A DNA stretch of 15,938 nucleotides, from contig JBBRUG010000118.1 in the NCBI GenBank assembly GCA_038247995.1, forward strand, positions 1 through 15,938, read 5' to 3'. Shown piece after piece: positions 7,007 through 14,670 of the stretch (position 1 is its first letter; every line of letters starts with the position of its first letter). Position numbers and translations under genes: made by a program. This DNA is from JBBRUG01 sp038247995. Lineage in GTDB: Bacteria; Chloroflexota; Chloroflexia; Chloroflexales; Chloroflexaceae. The notes below the pieces were generated by a model. That model worked only from the letters and a program-made list of their open reading frames with translations, searched no databases and was not told the origin of the DNA.

Positions 7007-7726
7007 CTATACATAACTTTCCGTGCGCAAGCGCGTCAATGCTTGTGGATCGTGGGTGGGCAGAATAATCGTCGGCGTCTGGCGGGTGAACGCCAGCGTA
7101 CGCGCCAGGGACTCACGGGCCTGGCCGAGATCCTGCGCAATGCCCTGGAGCCCCTGCTCACGTAGTTGCGCACTGGAAAAAGCCAGGTCGCCGGCGAAGA
7201 AGTAGTTGTGTTCGCCATCGTGTAGAATCACCGATTGATGGCCATAGCTGTGGCCCGGCGTCGGCACGATCATCAGATCGCCGGCAGCAGTCACCGGAAA
7301 ACTGGCGGGAAAGGGAGCCAGCGCTGGGCCGGCGTAGTCGATCAGCGTCGGTGCAAACCCTGCGGGCCAGAGACTCGCCACCGCGCCCAGCGGCTGTTGT
7401 TGGTGCCCGATGTACTCATCGCGGGCGACTAAAAACTCGGCATTGGGGAAGCAGCCTAACCCACCGGCATGATCGCCGTGCAGGTGGGTCATAATAACGG
7501 TGCGCACCGCCTCAGGCTCCAGGCCCAGGCCGCGCATCTGGGTGGCCAATTCTTCGGCCGGGGTGATAAACAGCGGTAAGTTGCGCTTAAAAAACCAACG
7601 ACTGGCCGGATCGTTGGCCATGTAACTGTCGATATCGCTTGCCGCCGCCAACTTGTTCAGCGTTGGGTAGATGTGGAATAACAGGTAGGGGTGCGCCGCG
7701 TTGCGACGCACCCCTACCATTGGCAT
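7007..7726 (-). CDS. MBL-fold metallohydrolase, AHL-lactonase-like, 5' end apparently truncated
   Basis: 239 residues. The metal-binding set is complete: H81-L-H83-G-D85-H86, H159 in PTPGHSYGHQ, D180 in FFAGDL and H225 in LPTHD. The spacing and the PTPGHSxGHQSV motif fit the N-acyl-homoserine-lactonase branch of the metallo-beta-lactamase fold, which opens lactone rings with two zinc ions; the real substrate is unknown. The first beta strands, normally ending in a VDTG-like motif, are missing. Instead residues about 4-14 are encoded by the palindrome at 7685-7717, and the frame is closed upstream by TAG (complement of 7772-7774). AGGAAGG (complement of 7729-7735) would serve the second ATG (complement of 7718-7720, 8-nt spacing) better than the first. 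It follows the Asp-box gene by 56 nt and is probably co-transcribed with it. It may be a folding-deficient remnant. Confidence 0.75.
   Translation of the reverse strand: MPMVGVRRNAAHPYLLFHIYPTLNKLAAASDIDSYMANDPASRWFFKRNLPLFITPAEELATQMRGLGLEPEAVRTVIMTHLHGDHAGGLGCFPNAEFLVARDEYIGHQQQPLGAVASLWPAGFAPTLIDYAGPALAPFPASFPVTAAGDLMIVPTPGHSYGHQSVILHDGEHNYFFAGDLAFSSAQLREQGLQGIAQDLGQARESLARTLAFTRQTPTIILPTHDPQALTRLRTESYV
7685..7717. repeat. REP-like palindrome inside the 5' end of the MBL-fold gene
   Basis: GTAGGGGTGCG (7685-7695) pairs perfectly with CGCACCCCTAC (7707-7717); the interior adds three more pairs. GTAGGGG...CCCCTAC hairpins of this type are dispersed in Chloroflexota and cyanobacterial genomes (from memory). 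It supplies the start-proximal codons of the MBL-fold frame, implying that it arrived after the gene and replaced its original 5' end. Confidence 0.75.
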
Positions 7727-7782
7727 GGCCTTCCTGCGGTTGCAGAGCGTAGGGCGCAGAGCGCTGCCTCCCTAAGCCTTTC

Positions 7783-10700
7783 TTACGCGCGAGCCATAAT
7801 CGCGCTGAACTTGGCCTCACCGAGGCGCGCATTGAGCGCCGGCAGTTCGGCTTCGACCAGGCGCTCGAACTTGCTCACCTGCTCGTCGATGCGGCCGGAC
7901 AGTTCTTCGTACACGGCCACGGCGGCGTCGGTGGGCTTGTAGTCGCCCATTTCAACCACCGGCGGCAGGCTCGCCAGCTTCTCCAGCAGGCGCACGCCGT
8001 TATTCAGGTTGTCGGCCCAGCCTGGGCGCAGATCCGGCACGAGCAAGGTTTTTTCGATCTCCAGCACCTTGTCGCGTAACGCACCAGCCGCCTCGCTCAG
8101 CGGCTTGCCGTCGGCGAGATCGGCCGCGCGGGTGGCCCATCCATCGAGCTGGCCGCGCAGATCGCGCATGCGGTTGATCGTCTTGATCGTTGCGTCGAGC
8201 TTACGATGGATCTTCAGCGTCAGTTCGCCCTGCGCCGCGAGATCGGCGTCGCTGGTGGCGATTGCCGGCTCCTTGACCACGTTGAAGCTCTGGTTGATCT
8301 TCGTGTCGCCGACGGTCAGCGTCACCTGGTAGGTGCCCGGCGCGGCGCGCGGCCCGCCGAACTCCGCCTCGGAAGGTGGATCGCTGCCGATAATCTTTGT
8401 CGCCGGGGCGTAACGCAGATCCCATACGAAGCGGTTCCATCCGGCGCGCTTCGGCGCAAACGGCCCCTTCGGCGCGGGCTTCTGCTTCGCCGCGTCGCTG
8501 TCCGGCGCGGGCTTGCTGGTGTACTCGCGCACCAGGCTACCCTTCGCATCGGTAATCGTTAGCGTCAGCGCTTCCGGCGCTTCAGCCATGTAGTACCCGA
8601 TGATCGCACCCTTCGGCGGGTTGGTGCCTACGTCCAGGTCTTTGCGCTTCAGCTCGCCCTCAGCGTCCTTGCGCATTGTGAAGCCGCCGCCGATCGAGCC
8701 GATATAGTTCGTGCCGGGGTCGGCGGTTGTCCAATCTACACCGACGATTGGACGCACCGTCGGGCGCGGCGCGAACAGGTGTACCTTATCGAGTTTGGCC
8801 GGCAGGGTGCGCAGCGGGGTGATGTCGTCCAGCACCCAGATCGAGCGCCCGTGGGTGCCGGCGATCAGATCGCTGCCCTTGATAATCAGGTCGTGGACCG
8901 GGCTGACCGGCAGGTTCAATTGGAAGTGCGCCCAGTTGGCGCCGTCGTCGTACGAAATGTAGAGGCCGGTTTCAGTGCCGCAGAAGAGCAAACCCTCGCG
9001 CTCGGGGTCGGCGCGGATCACACGCGTGAAGTCGTCGGCGGGGATGCCGCTCGCGATGTGCGTCCACGTCTTGCCGTAATCGGTCGTCTTCAGCAGGTAA
9101 GGCTTGTAGTCGTCGTGCTTGTAGCGGGTTGCCGCCACGTAGGCCTTGCCGGGCGTGAAAGGCGACAGTTCGATGCACGAGATCATACTGAAATCGGGTA
9201 GATCGGGCGTAATCGCCGCCCAATTCGCCCCGCCATCGCGCGAGATGTGCAGATAGCCGTCGTCGGAGCCGGCCCACAGTTCGCCCTTGGCGTGCGGCGA
9301 CTCGACGAGCGCAAACACCGTGGCGTACGTCTCGGCGCCGATCGCATCAAGGTTAACCTCGCCGCCGGTCGGCTTGAGCGTCTCGGGATCGGCGCGGGTC
9401 AGATCGGGGCTGATCGGCGTCCAGGTCTGGCCCTCGTTGGTGCTCTTGAACACCAGGTTGCCGCCGATATAGAGCGTATTCGGATCGTGGGGCGAGATCA
9501 CGATCGGGTACGTCCAGGCGAAGCGGTACTTGTGCTCGCCGGCGCCGACGCCGCTCATGCTCTCGGGCCAGGTGGTGACGAGGCGCAACTGCTTCGTGCT
9601 GTGGTCGTAGCGCTGGAGCGCGTTGCCGCCGCCGGGCGAGGAACCGATTGCGCCGACATAGACGATATTCGGATTATCGGGGCGGGTGACGATGTAGCCG
9701 CTCTCACCGGTGCCGGCCACGAAGCAATCGCGCCAGCCGATGCCGTTGTGATGCGTGCGCGAGGGCACGGCGATGCTGGTGTTGTCTTGCTGGGTGCCGT
9801 ACACATAGTAGGGCTGGCGCACATCGGTGGTGATGTGATAGAACTGCGCGGTGGGCTGGTTGTAGATCGTGCTCCAGACAACGCCGCCGTTCAGCGAGAC
9901 ATTCGCGCCGCCGTCGTTGCCCTGGATCATGCGCTGGTTATCGCGCGGGTCGATCCAGATATCGTGGTTATCGCCGTGGGGCGTGGCGATCTGGCTAAAC
10001 GTCTTGCCGCCGTCGGTCGAGTGCCACAGATCCAGATTGTTGACATACACCGTGTTCGGATCAACCGGGTCGGCGGTGACGTGGGTGTAATACCAGGCCC
10101 GCGAGACGAGATTCTGGTTATCGCTGACGCGCTCCCAGGTGGCGCCGTAGTCGTCGGAGCGATACATACCGCCCTCGGTGCGATGCTCGATCAGCGCCCA
10201 GACGCGACCGGGTTGCGCGCGCGAGGCGCTGACGCCGATCTTGCCCTTGAGGCCCTTGGGCAGGCCGGGGCGATCGTTGAGCGGCGCCCAGGTTTCGCCG
10301 GCGTCGGACGACATCCAGATCCCGCTTTCGGTGCCGCCGCTGTTCAGCGCCGCAAAGCCGCGCCGGGCCTCCCAGATCGCCGCATAGAGGATGCGCGGGT
10401 TGCGCTCGTCCAGCGTCAGATCTACGGCGCCGGCGTTCTCGCTCACATAAAGCACCTTCGTCCACGAGGCACCGCCATCGGTGGACTTAAACACACCGCG
10501 CTCCTCGTTCGGGCCGAAGGCGTGGCCGAGGGCGGCGACATACACCACGTCGGGGTTGGTGGGATGTACGCGCACCTTACCGATATGGCGCGTCTCGCTC
10601 AGGCCGACGTGCTTCCAAGTGCGCCCGGCATCAGTGGACTTGTACACGCCATCGCCGTGGCTCACATCGATCCGGATCGTCGTCTCGCCCATGCCGGCAT

Positions 10701-10947
10701 AGATCACATTCGGGTCGGATTCGCTCACGGCCAAGGCGCCCACCGAACCAGTCTTGAAAAAGCCGTCGGAGACGCACTCCCAATAATTACCGGCGTCGGT
10801 CGTCTTCCAAACGCCGCCGGCGACAGCGCCGAAATAGAACGTGTTGCGATCCTGCGGATCGCCGGCAACAGCGACCACACGACCGCCGCGGAAGGGGCCG
10901 ATCAGGCGCCACTCCAGCAAGCCGGCCAGGTTGGGTGCCTCAGGCAT
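7783..10947 (-). CDS. VPS10/sortilin-like Asp-box (BNR) beta-propeller protein
   Basis: 1054 residues with about eleven Asp-box motifs of the S/T-x-D-x-G-x-x-W type, for example KTTDAGNYW (about 48), KSTDAGRTW (103), KSTDGGASW (154), MSSDAGETW (212), RSDDYGATW, HSTDGGKTF, KSTNEGQTW, ISRDGGANW, KTTDYGKTW and ISYDDGANW. These form the blades of sortilin/glycosidase-type propellers. The propeller spans roughly 10-690. Then comes a beta-rich region with the GWNRFVWDLRYAP motif common to this bacterial group, and a helical C-terminus (about 885-1054). Homologues are often exported peptidase-like or binding proteins, but MPEAPNLAGLLEWRLIGP shows no signal peptide, so this copy may be cytoplasmic. 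GGGAG with 8-nt spacing supports the ATG at 10945-10947. The promoter is at 10993-11021. No catalytic residues can be assigned, so function is open. Confidence 0.85.
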   Translation of the reverse strand: MPEAPNLAGLLEWRLIGPFRGGRVVAVAGDPQDRNTFYFGAVAGGVWKTTDAGNYWECVSDGFFKTGSVGALAVSESDPNVIYAGMGETTIRIDVSHGDGVYKSTDAGRTWKHVGLSETRHIGKVRVHPTNPDVVYVAALGHAFGPNEERGVFKSTDGGASWTKVLYVSENAGAVDLTLDERNPRILYAAIWEARRGFAALNSGGTESGIWMSSDAGETWAPLNDRPGLPKGLKGKIGVSASRAQPGRVWALIEHRTEGGMYRSDDYGATWERVSDNQNLVSRAWYYTHVTADPVDPNTVYVNNLDLWHSTDGGKTFSQIATPHGDNHDIWIDPRDNQRMIQGNDGGANVSLNGGVVWSTIYNQPTAQFYHITTDVRQPYYVYGTQQDNTSIAVPSRTHHNGIGWRDCFVAGTGESGYIVTRPDNPNIVYVGAIGSSPGGGNALQRYDHSTKQLRLVTTWPESMSGVGAGEHKYRFAWTYPIVISPHDPNTLYIGGNLVFKSTNEGQTWTPISPDLTRADPETLKPTGGEVNLDAIGAETYATVFALVESPHAKGELWAGSDDGYLHISRDGGANWAAITPDLPDFSMISCIELSPFTPGKAYVAATRYKHDDYKPYLLKTTDYGKTWTHIASGIPADDFTRVIRADPEREGLLFCGTETGLYISYDDGANWAHFQLNLPVSPVHDLIIKGSDLIAGTHGRSIWVLDDITPLRTLPAKLDKVHLFAPRPTVRPIVGVDWTTADPGTNYIGSIGGGFTMRKDAEGELKRKDLDVGTNPPKGAIIGYYMAEAPEALTLTITDAKGSLVREYTSKPAPDSDAAKQKPAPKGPFAPKRAGWNRFVWDLRYAPATKIIGSDPPSEAEFGGPRAAPGTYQVTLTVGDTKINQSFNVVKEPAIATSDADLAAQGELTLKIHRKLDATIKTINRMRDLRGQLDGWATRAADLADGKPLSEAAGALRDKVLEIEKTLLVPDLRPGWADNLNNGVRLLEKLASLPPVVEMGDYKPTDAAVAVYEELSGRIDEQVSKFERLVEAELPALNARLGEAKFSAIMARA

Positions 10948-10992
10948 AACTGATACTCCCTAATATTTCAAGAGCGGGGGAACGGTTTAGTT

Positions 10993-11021
10993 ATTATCCC
11001 GCCGGTAGGAGGTGGTGTCAA
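10993..11021 (-). promoter_or_regulatory. Sigma70-type promoter of the Asp-box gene
   Basis: Read on the minus strand: TTGACA (complement of 11016-11021), a 17-nt spacer, then GATAAT (complement of 10993-10998). The -35 is consensus, the -10 matches five of six, and the spacer is optimal. It would start transcription about 38 nt before the ATG at 10947 and probably drives both the Asp-box and the MBL-fold gene. Confidence 0.75.
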
Positions 11022-11079
11022 ACGGGGGCGGCGGCCAGGGCCAGGACGCAGGAGACACGCGGCAGGAAGCAGACCGCAC

Positions 11080-11150
11080 AAGCGCGTGCCAGGGCTTCAG
11101 CCCGCAGCCGTGCCACGCTATGAGCCGCGTCCTTCAGGGCGCGGCGGGCG
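11080..11150. repeat. REP-like hairpin cluster in the divergent intergenic region
   Basis: GGGCTTCAGCCC (11092-11103) is a perfect palindrome. CCGCGTCC (11125-11132) pairs with GGGCGCGG (11137-11144) around TTCA, with one G-T pair. The gap between the divergent genes (10948-11242) otherwise holds the minus-strand promoter and the heptamer tract at 11193-11234. No gene is seen in it. Confidence 0.65.
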
Positions 11151-11192
11151 GGTGGCGCGGCGCGCAAGGCCTTGCAAACCTATGCTACCGTC

Positions 11193-11234
11193 GTTCGCCG
11201 TTCGCCGTTCGCAGTTCGCCGTTCGCAGTTCGCG
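11193..11234. repeat. Heptamer tandem tract (GTTCGCN), 6 units
   Basis: Six 7-bp units GTTCGC followed by C, C, A, C, A and G fill 11193-11234. The last G is also the first base of the GGAG ribosome site (11234-11237) for ATG 11243, so the tract sits directly in the mRNA leader. It resembles the tract at 1-112 in period and in variation at the last base. Confidence 0.95.
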
Positions 11235-11242
11235 GAGCTTCC

Positions 11243-12346
11243 ATGCGTGATCAAGAACCTCTCGAAGCTTGGCTGTTTATCGTAACGTGGCAGCAGGAAA
11301 ATCCACTGCCCCGCGCATCCAGTGCAGAAACACGCCAACAACTGCACGATCTCAGCATGTTCCTGGATGCAGCGGCGCCCGGCAAAGTGGACTATGGCAA
11401 GCTGCGTGGCGGCACAATCACGCCCTATACCACTCCGTTCCTCACTCCTGCTGAGGCGCTTGAGGCGCAACGGATCTTCCGCACCGTCTGGGAGCTTGGT
11501 GGGGCCGGTCAGAGCTATGTCCAGGAAGGGTTGCTGCAGGTGATTGCGCTAGCCTGCACCACCGAGTCGATCCCCTTCTGGCAGCAGTTACTTGATCTTA
11601 CCCGCCCGCGGGATTAACTTGCGAATCAGCGCTGTACCTACGCCCTTGCCGCCCTTGCGCTGCTTGCTATCGCCAATGCAGACGCCGCTGCCTACACGGC
11701 GCTTGCCACAGCTCTGCAGCATCCCAACGAGCATGTGCGCGCCCCTGCAACCTACTATCTCGCTGAGGCGTACGCGCGCACCGATCGCTCGCTGCCTGCG
11801 GATAGCGAGGCTGCCCTGGTTGCCTGCGCCACCGGCGACCCGGCCTTTGCGCCGCGCTTTCAGGCGCGCATGGCCCTCGATCGGCTCGCACGGCCCATTC
11901 CGCTCGACCCGCCCGCCACGGTCTATACGCTCAAGGTGCGTCTTCGTCGGGATCGGGCCACGCGCATCCTGGCCCTGCATGCCCAGCACACGCTCGCGGA
12001 TCTGCACTACGCCATCCAACGCGCCTTCAAGTGGGATGCCGATCACCTCTACAGCTTCTACATGACGGGTGATCGCCGCAATGCGCTGTATGAAATCGCC
12101 TGCCCAGAACTCGACAGCACCAACCAGTTAGAGACGACAAGCGTCACGCTGGCTGCGCTGGGGTTGGTACCGAAGCACAGCTTTGTCTATTTCTTCGACT
12201 TCGGCGATGGCCATAGCTTTGAACTTACAGTGCTGAGCATCGCAGCGCAGCCTGATCTTCAGGCCGATGCCGCCCCGCGCCTCTTGGAGGCGAAAGGGCA
12301 GGCGCCGCGCCAGTATCATTGGGGCGAGGAAGAAGACGAAGCGTAA
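11243..12346 (+). pseudogene. HEAT-like repeat protein with C-terminal pRiA4b ORF-3-like domain, interrupted by an in-frame TAA
   Basis: One reading frame of 368 codons including a TAA (11615-11617) at codon 125; both sides are protein-like. Before the stop: MRDQEPLEAW onwards, helical, ending FWQQLLDLTRPRD. After it: LANQRCTYALAALALLAIAN, then helical pairs (YTALATALQHPNEHVRAPATYYLAEAYA), as in HEAT-like repeats, then the pRiA4b ORF-3-like domain from codon 227 (VYTLKVRL, LHYAIQRAFKWDADHLYSF, FFDFGDGHSFELTVLSI). GGAG (11234-11237) supports ATG 11243. The first restart in frame, GTG 11735, lacks a clear ribosome site. A single C-to-T or A-to-T change could have made the stop. The pRiA4b ORF-3 family has no established biochemical role. 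Readthrough or a sequencing error would make the gene whole. Confidence 0.75.
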
Positions 12347-12453
12347 TACCGTGTAGCTTTGCCTATGCCGCATGGGCTGACCCCGCGTACGCCCATTGGA
12401 ACGCCATGAGCGGTCGTTTGCATGGCACCGTTTGCATGTTGAATTGGTATAAC

Positions 12454-12471
12454 CCTATCCCGCCAGATAGG
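12454..12471 (-). terminator. Small hairpin between convergent genes
   Basis: CCTATC (12454-12459) pairs with GATAGG (12466-12471) around six bases. It overlaps the stop codon of the minus-strand gene ending at 12455 and lies 107 nt past the end of the convergent plus-strand gene. The stem is short and lacks a T run, so terminator function is tentative. Confidence 0.3.
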
Positions 12472-12886
12472 CTCCCGCCGCCGCGCGAAAGGCAGCTACA
12501 GCCTGGCCGAAGAATTGGGCGTTGGTGAAAACCGACAGTTCGTAGCGCTCGTTGCTGTAGGTGTAGAAGCCGAAACTCCAGCGATCGCCCGGGCCAAAAT
12601 AGCGCAAGCGACAGAGGTGGGTTGGCAGGTTGCGCATCCGTTCCAGATATTCTTCGCGCGTCTCCGGCCAATTAGGCGGCGGCCAGTTGGGGCCGGGCGG
12701 TTCGGGTTCGGTATACGCGTCAACATAGCAAAACACGCCCCGGAAGCGAATGTCGAGCCGGGTGTATCGACCGGCGAACTCCGCCTCAGCAACCTGCCGG
12801 ATGCGCGCCTCGGTCTGTCGTTTAAGCGCTTCCGGCACCTTCACTCCACCGCTATCAGGGTCAAATACCCATCCGCCGCTTGCCAT
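12455..12886 (-). CDS. Conserved hypothetical protein (MASGGWxFDPDSGG type)
   Basis: 143 residues from the ATG at 12884-12886, chosen because GGAGG (complement of 12893-12897) lies 6 nt before it; an ATG 10 codons upstream has no such site. Visible features are MASGGWVFDPDSGGVKVP at the start, a soluble alpha/beta-looking core (YTRLDIRFRGVFCYVDAYTEPE), a Pro/Trp-rich loop (NWPPPNWPETREEYLERM), and LCRLRYFGPGDRWSFGFYTYSNERYE. It has no signal peptide or membrane segment. I recall similar hypothetical proteins in Chloroflexota and cyanobacteria but no function. The start overlaps the end of the upstream gene by 26 nt, so the two are probably translationally coupled. Confidence 0.8.
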   Translation of the reverse strand: MASGGWVFDPDSGGVKVPEALKRQTEARIRQVAEAEFAGRYTRLDIRFRGVFCYVDAYTEPEPPGPNWPPPNWPETREEYLERMRNLPTHLCRLRYFGPGDRWSFGFYTYSNERYELSVFTNAQFFGQAVAAFRAAAGAYLAG

Positions 12887-13517
12887 CGTCGTCCTCCAGA
12901 TCGTCCCATTCATCATCGCTCAGCAGCAGCGGCCCGTCCGGACCGGCGCTAATCAGAACGTTAAAGTTACCTGCGCCAACAGCGCGGGTCAACTGGTCGA
13001 TCACCTTTTCGACATTATCGTAGGGGCCGTTGATGAAGAACGGCTTGCCCTCAGGCCCGCCAGTATGCACCGGCGTTGGGTCGGCATTGGGGTCGGCGCC
13101 GTCCAAGAGCGGCGCGGCCTGTGCAAAGACAGGATCGGGCTTGAAGCCGAGATCAGCGGCGTAGTCCAGGCCGGTCAGCACAATCTTCGCCGCCAGATCA
13201 AAACTAATCGGCTCCATCACCTGACGGCTCACAATGTGGGCGCGCAAGCCGCTCTGATACTCAGCGACGCTCTTGTGCAGGCGCACCTGCGCGCCCTTCA
13301 CGCCCAGGCAAGCCAGATCGACCAGCAAGCTCGCCACGGCAACCTTGCCCGAATTCGGCGAGCGCCGGGCGATCAGCACGGTGGCCAGTGCGTTCACTTC
13401 TGCCCAGCCCCGTGAGACAAGCGCCTCATGCACCGGCCAACGCGCCGCGATCGCCATGCCACCGACGGGCCGGGCGGTTATTTCAGCGCTCTGTTTGGCT
13501 TTATTTTTCTTCCCCAT
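12861..13517 (-). CDS. Conserved hypothetical protein (MGKKNK type)
   Basis: 218 residues from the ATG at 13515-13517, with GGAGGA (complement of 13523-13528) 5 nt before it; the open frame continues 44 codons further upstream but reads as Arg-rich non-protein. After a basic start (MGKKNKAKQS), residues about 25-100 contain WPVHEALVSRGW and LATVLIARRSPNSGKVAVASLLVDLACLGVK, then FDLAAKIVLTGLDYAADLGFKPDPVF, then DADPNADPTP-like and GGPEGKPFFINGPYDNVEKVIDQL segments. The C-terminus is very acidic (LLLSDDEWDDLEDDDGK). It looks soluble and cytoplasmic. I recognise it as a conserved family of unknown function. It forms a two-gene unit with the downstream 143-residue gene. Confidence 0.8.
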   Translation of the reverse strand: MGKKNKAKQSAEITARPVGGMAIAARWPVHEALVSRGWAEVNALATVLIARRSPNSGKVAVASLLVDLACLGVKGAQVRLHKSVAEYQSGLRAHIVSRQVMEPISFDLAAKIVLTGLDYAADLGFKPDPVFAQAAPLLDGADPNADPTPVHTGGPEGKPFFINGPYDNVEKVIDQLTRAVGAGNFNVLISAGPDGPLLLSDDEWDDLEDDDGKRRMGI

Positions 13518-13684
13518 CGATCTCCTCCACCCAATTGTAAATCGATTCACCGCCCGCCGCACCCACCGTACAGCCGCCCCGGCGAGGCGTCTCTTCCGCA
13601 TCCGCCTGTACGCGCGACCCAACGTGGTCGCCCATGGGGGCAACCACACAGAACTGCCCTTACATCACCCGCCGCCTACGCCGC

Positions 13685-13981
13685 TCATTGTACGGCCAAC
13701 TTCAACGCCGCGTCCAGGCTCAACGTGCTGCCCGCAGCCCATGCCGCTGCAAAGCCCGCGGCGCCGAGGATGGCCTGCGCTTCGCGCTGAATATGGGTGA
13801 TAATCGGCTGCTCGTCGGGCCAGACCAGGATCTGGTGCGTCTCCCTGAGCGCAGCTTCCGCGCTAAGCAACTGGACGGCACGCTCCGCGTCGCCGACAAG
13901 CAGCGCCAACCCTGCTACAGAGCGGAGGCTCCAGGCATAGCCTTGATTGTAACCCAACTCGCGCGAAAGCTCGATCGCCAT
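13685..13981 (-). pseudogene. Orphan C-terminal fragment of a TPR-containing regulatory ATPase (LuxR/AfsR-like)
   Basis: 98 residues carrying one recognisable TPR-like pair (ELSRELGYNQGYAWSLRSVAGLALLVGDAERAVQLL) followed by the typical closing segment of large LuxR/AfsR-like signal-transduction ATPases (GAAGFAAAWAAGSTLSLDAALKLA). Full-length members have an HTH or BTAD domain, an NB-ARC-type ATPase and many TPRs over 700-1000 residues; only the last tenth is here. Upstream in frame the sequence loses family character within about 15 residues and meets TAG near 14030. No ribosome site is evident. It is probably a deletion remnant. Confidence 0.6.
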
Positions 13982-14062
13982 CTGTTGAGAAGACCGCTTG
14001 TGCTTTACTAACCATAGGGACAGTGTAGCGCGGAATGAGGCCTACGATGCAACGCATAACAA

Positions 14063-14092
14063 CGCTGCCGATGCGGCATTGGCACGGCAGCG
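14063..14092 (-). terminator. Hairpin downstream of bcp
   Basis: CGCTGCCG (14063-14070) pairs with CGGCAGCG (14085-14092) around 14 nt; an alternative TGCCG/CGGCA stem overlaps the left arm. It lies about 50 nt past the bcp stop on the minus strand. No T run follows, so it may be an inefficient terminator or simply a palindrome. Confidence 0.35.
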
Positions 14093-14143
14093 GGGCGCGG
14101 TTGATTGCGCGATGGAAGTTGCCGTTTGTGCGGATTGCCTTTT

Positions 14144-14605
14144 CTACAGCGCTGCCAACGCCTGCTCGACACTATCGACGGGCTTGACCTTCACCGCCGC
14201 CTGGATGATCACGCCATTCTCGTCGATTACAAAGTGCGAGCGCTCGACGCCCATGTACTTCTTCCCATACATCGACTTTTCGGCCCAAACTCCATATGCC
14301 TCGGCGAGCGTATGCTGATCGTCTACGAGCAGGATGAAGGGCAGGTCGTACTTGGTCTTGAACTTCTGATGCGACTTCACGCCGTCGGGACTGACACCGA
14401 GCACGACGGCATTCTTTTCCTCGATTGTCGGGTAGTTGTCGCGGAACCCGCACGCCTGGGTTGTGCAGCCGCTCGTGTCGTCTTTGGGGTAGAAATACAG
14501 GATCACCTTCTTGCCGCGAAACTGCTCCAGCGTCACCGGCTCGCCGCTATCGCTCAGTAGTTCAAAGCCGGGGGCCGGCGCGCCGACCTGGGGATTTTCA
14601 GCCAT
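14144..14605 (-). CDS. bcp: Thioredoxin-dependent peroxiredoxin, Bcp/PrxQ type
   Basis: 153 residues, the normal length for Bcp. The peroxidatic cysteine is C47 in DDTSGCTTQAC, with the resolving cysteine C52 five residues on, as in atypical two-cysteine PrxQ proteins. The N-terminus has VGAPAPGFELLSDSG and LEQFRGKKVILYFYPK; GVERSHFVIDENGVI is also typical. It reduces hydrogen peroxide and organic hydroperoxides with electrons from thioredoxin, in the cytoplasm. The start follows a loose AGAGG site. It is divergent from doxX across a 314-nt gap containing a foldback element. All residues needed for activity are present. Confidence 0.95.
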   Translation of the reverse strand: MAENPQVGAPAPGFELLSDSGEPVTLEQFRGKKVILYFYPKDDTSGCTTQACGFRDNYPTIEEKNAVVLGVSPDGVKSHQKFKTKYDLPFILLVDDQHTLAEAYGVWAEKSMYGKKYMGVERSHFVIDENGVIIQAAVKVKPVDSVEQALAAL

Positions 14606-14670
14606 GATTTAGATATCCTCTCTAGAATAATGATTTTGCCTGTGCATAGTTATTGTACCTTTGAACCACA

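Noticed and set aside
9247..10953. 568-codon plus-strand open frame
   Set aside because: It is antisense to the Asp-box gene, whose motifs, ribosome site and promoter are strong; the length results from GC-biased third positions.
11012..11242. N-terminal extension of the gene at 11243
   Set aside because: It would encode REP-like DNA and the heptamer tract (SPFAVRSSPFAVR); GGAG supports ATG 11243.
12415..12438. Direct repeat CGTTTGCATG (12415-12424 and 12429-12438)
   Set aside because: Two copies between convergent genes, with no start codon nearby to regulate; too short to interpret.
12750..13415. 221-codon plus-strand open frame
   Set aside because: Antisense to two genes with good ribosome sites; no recognisable motif.
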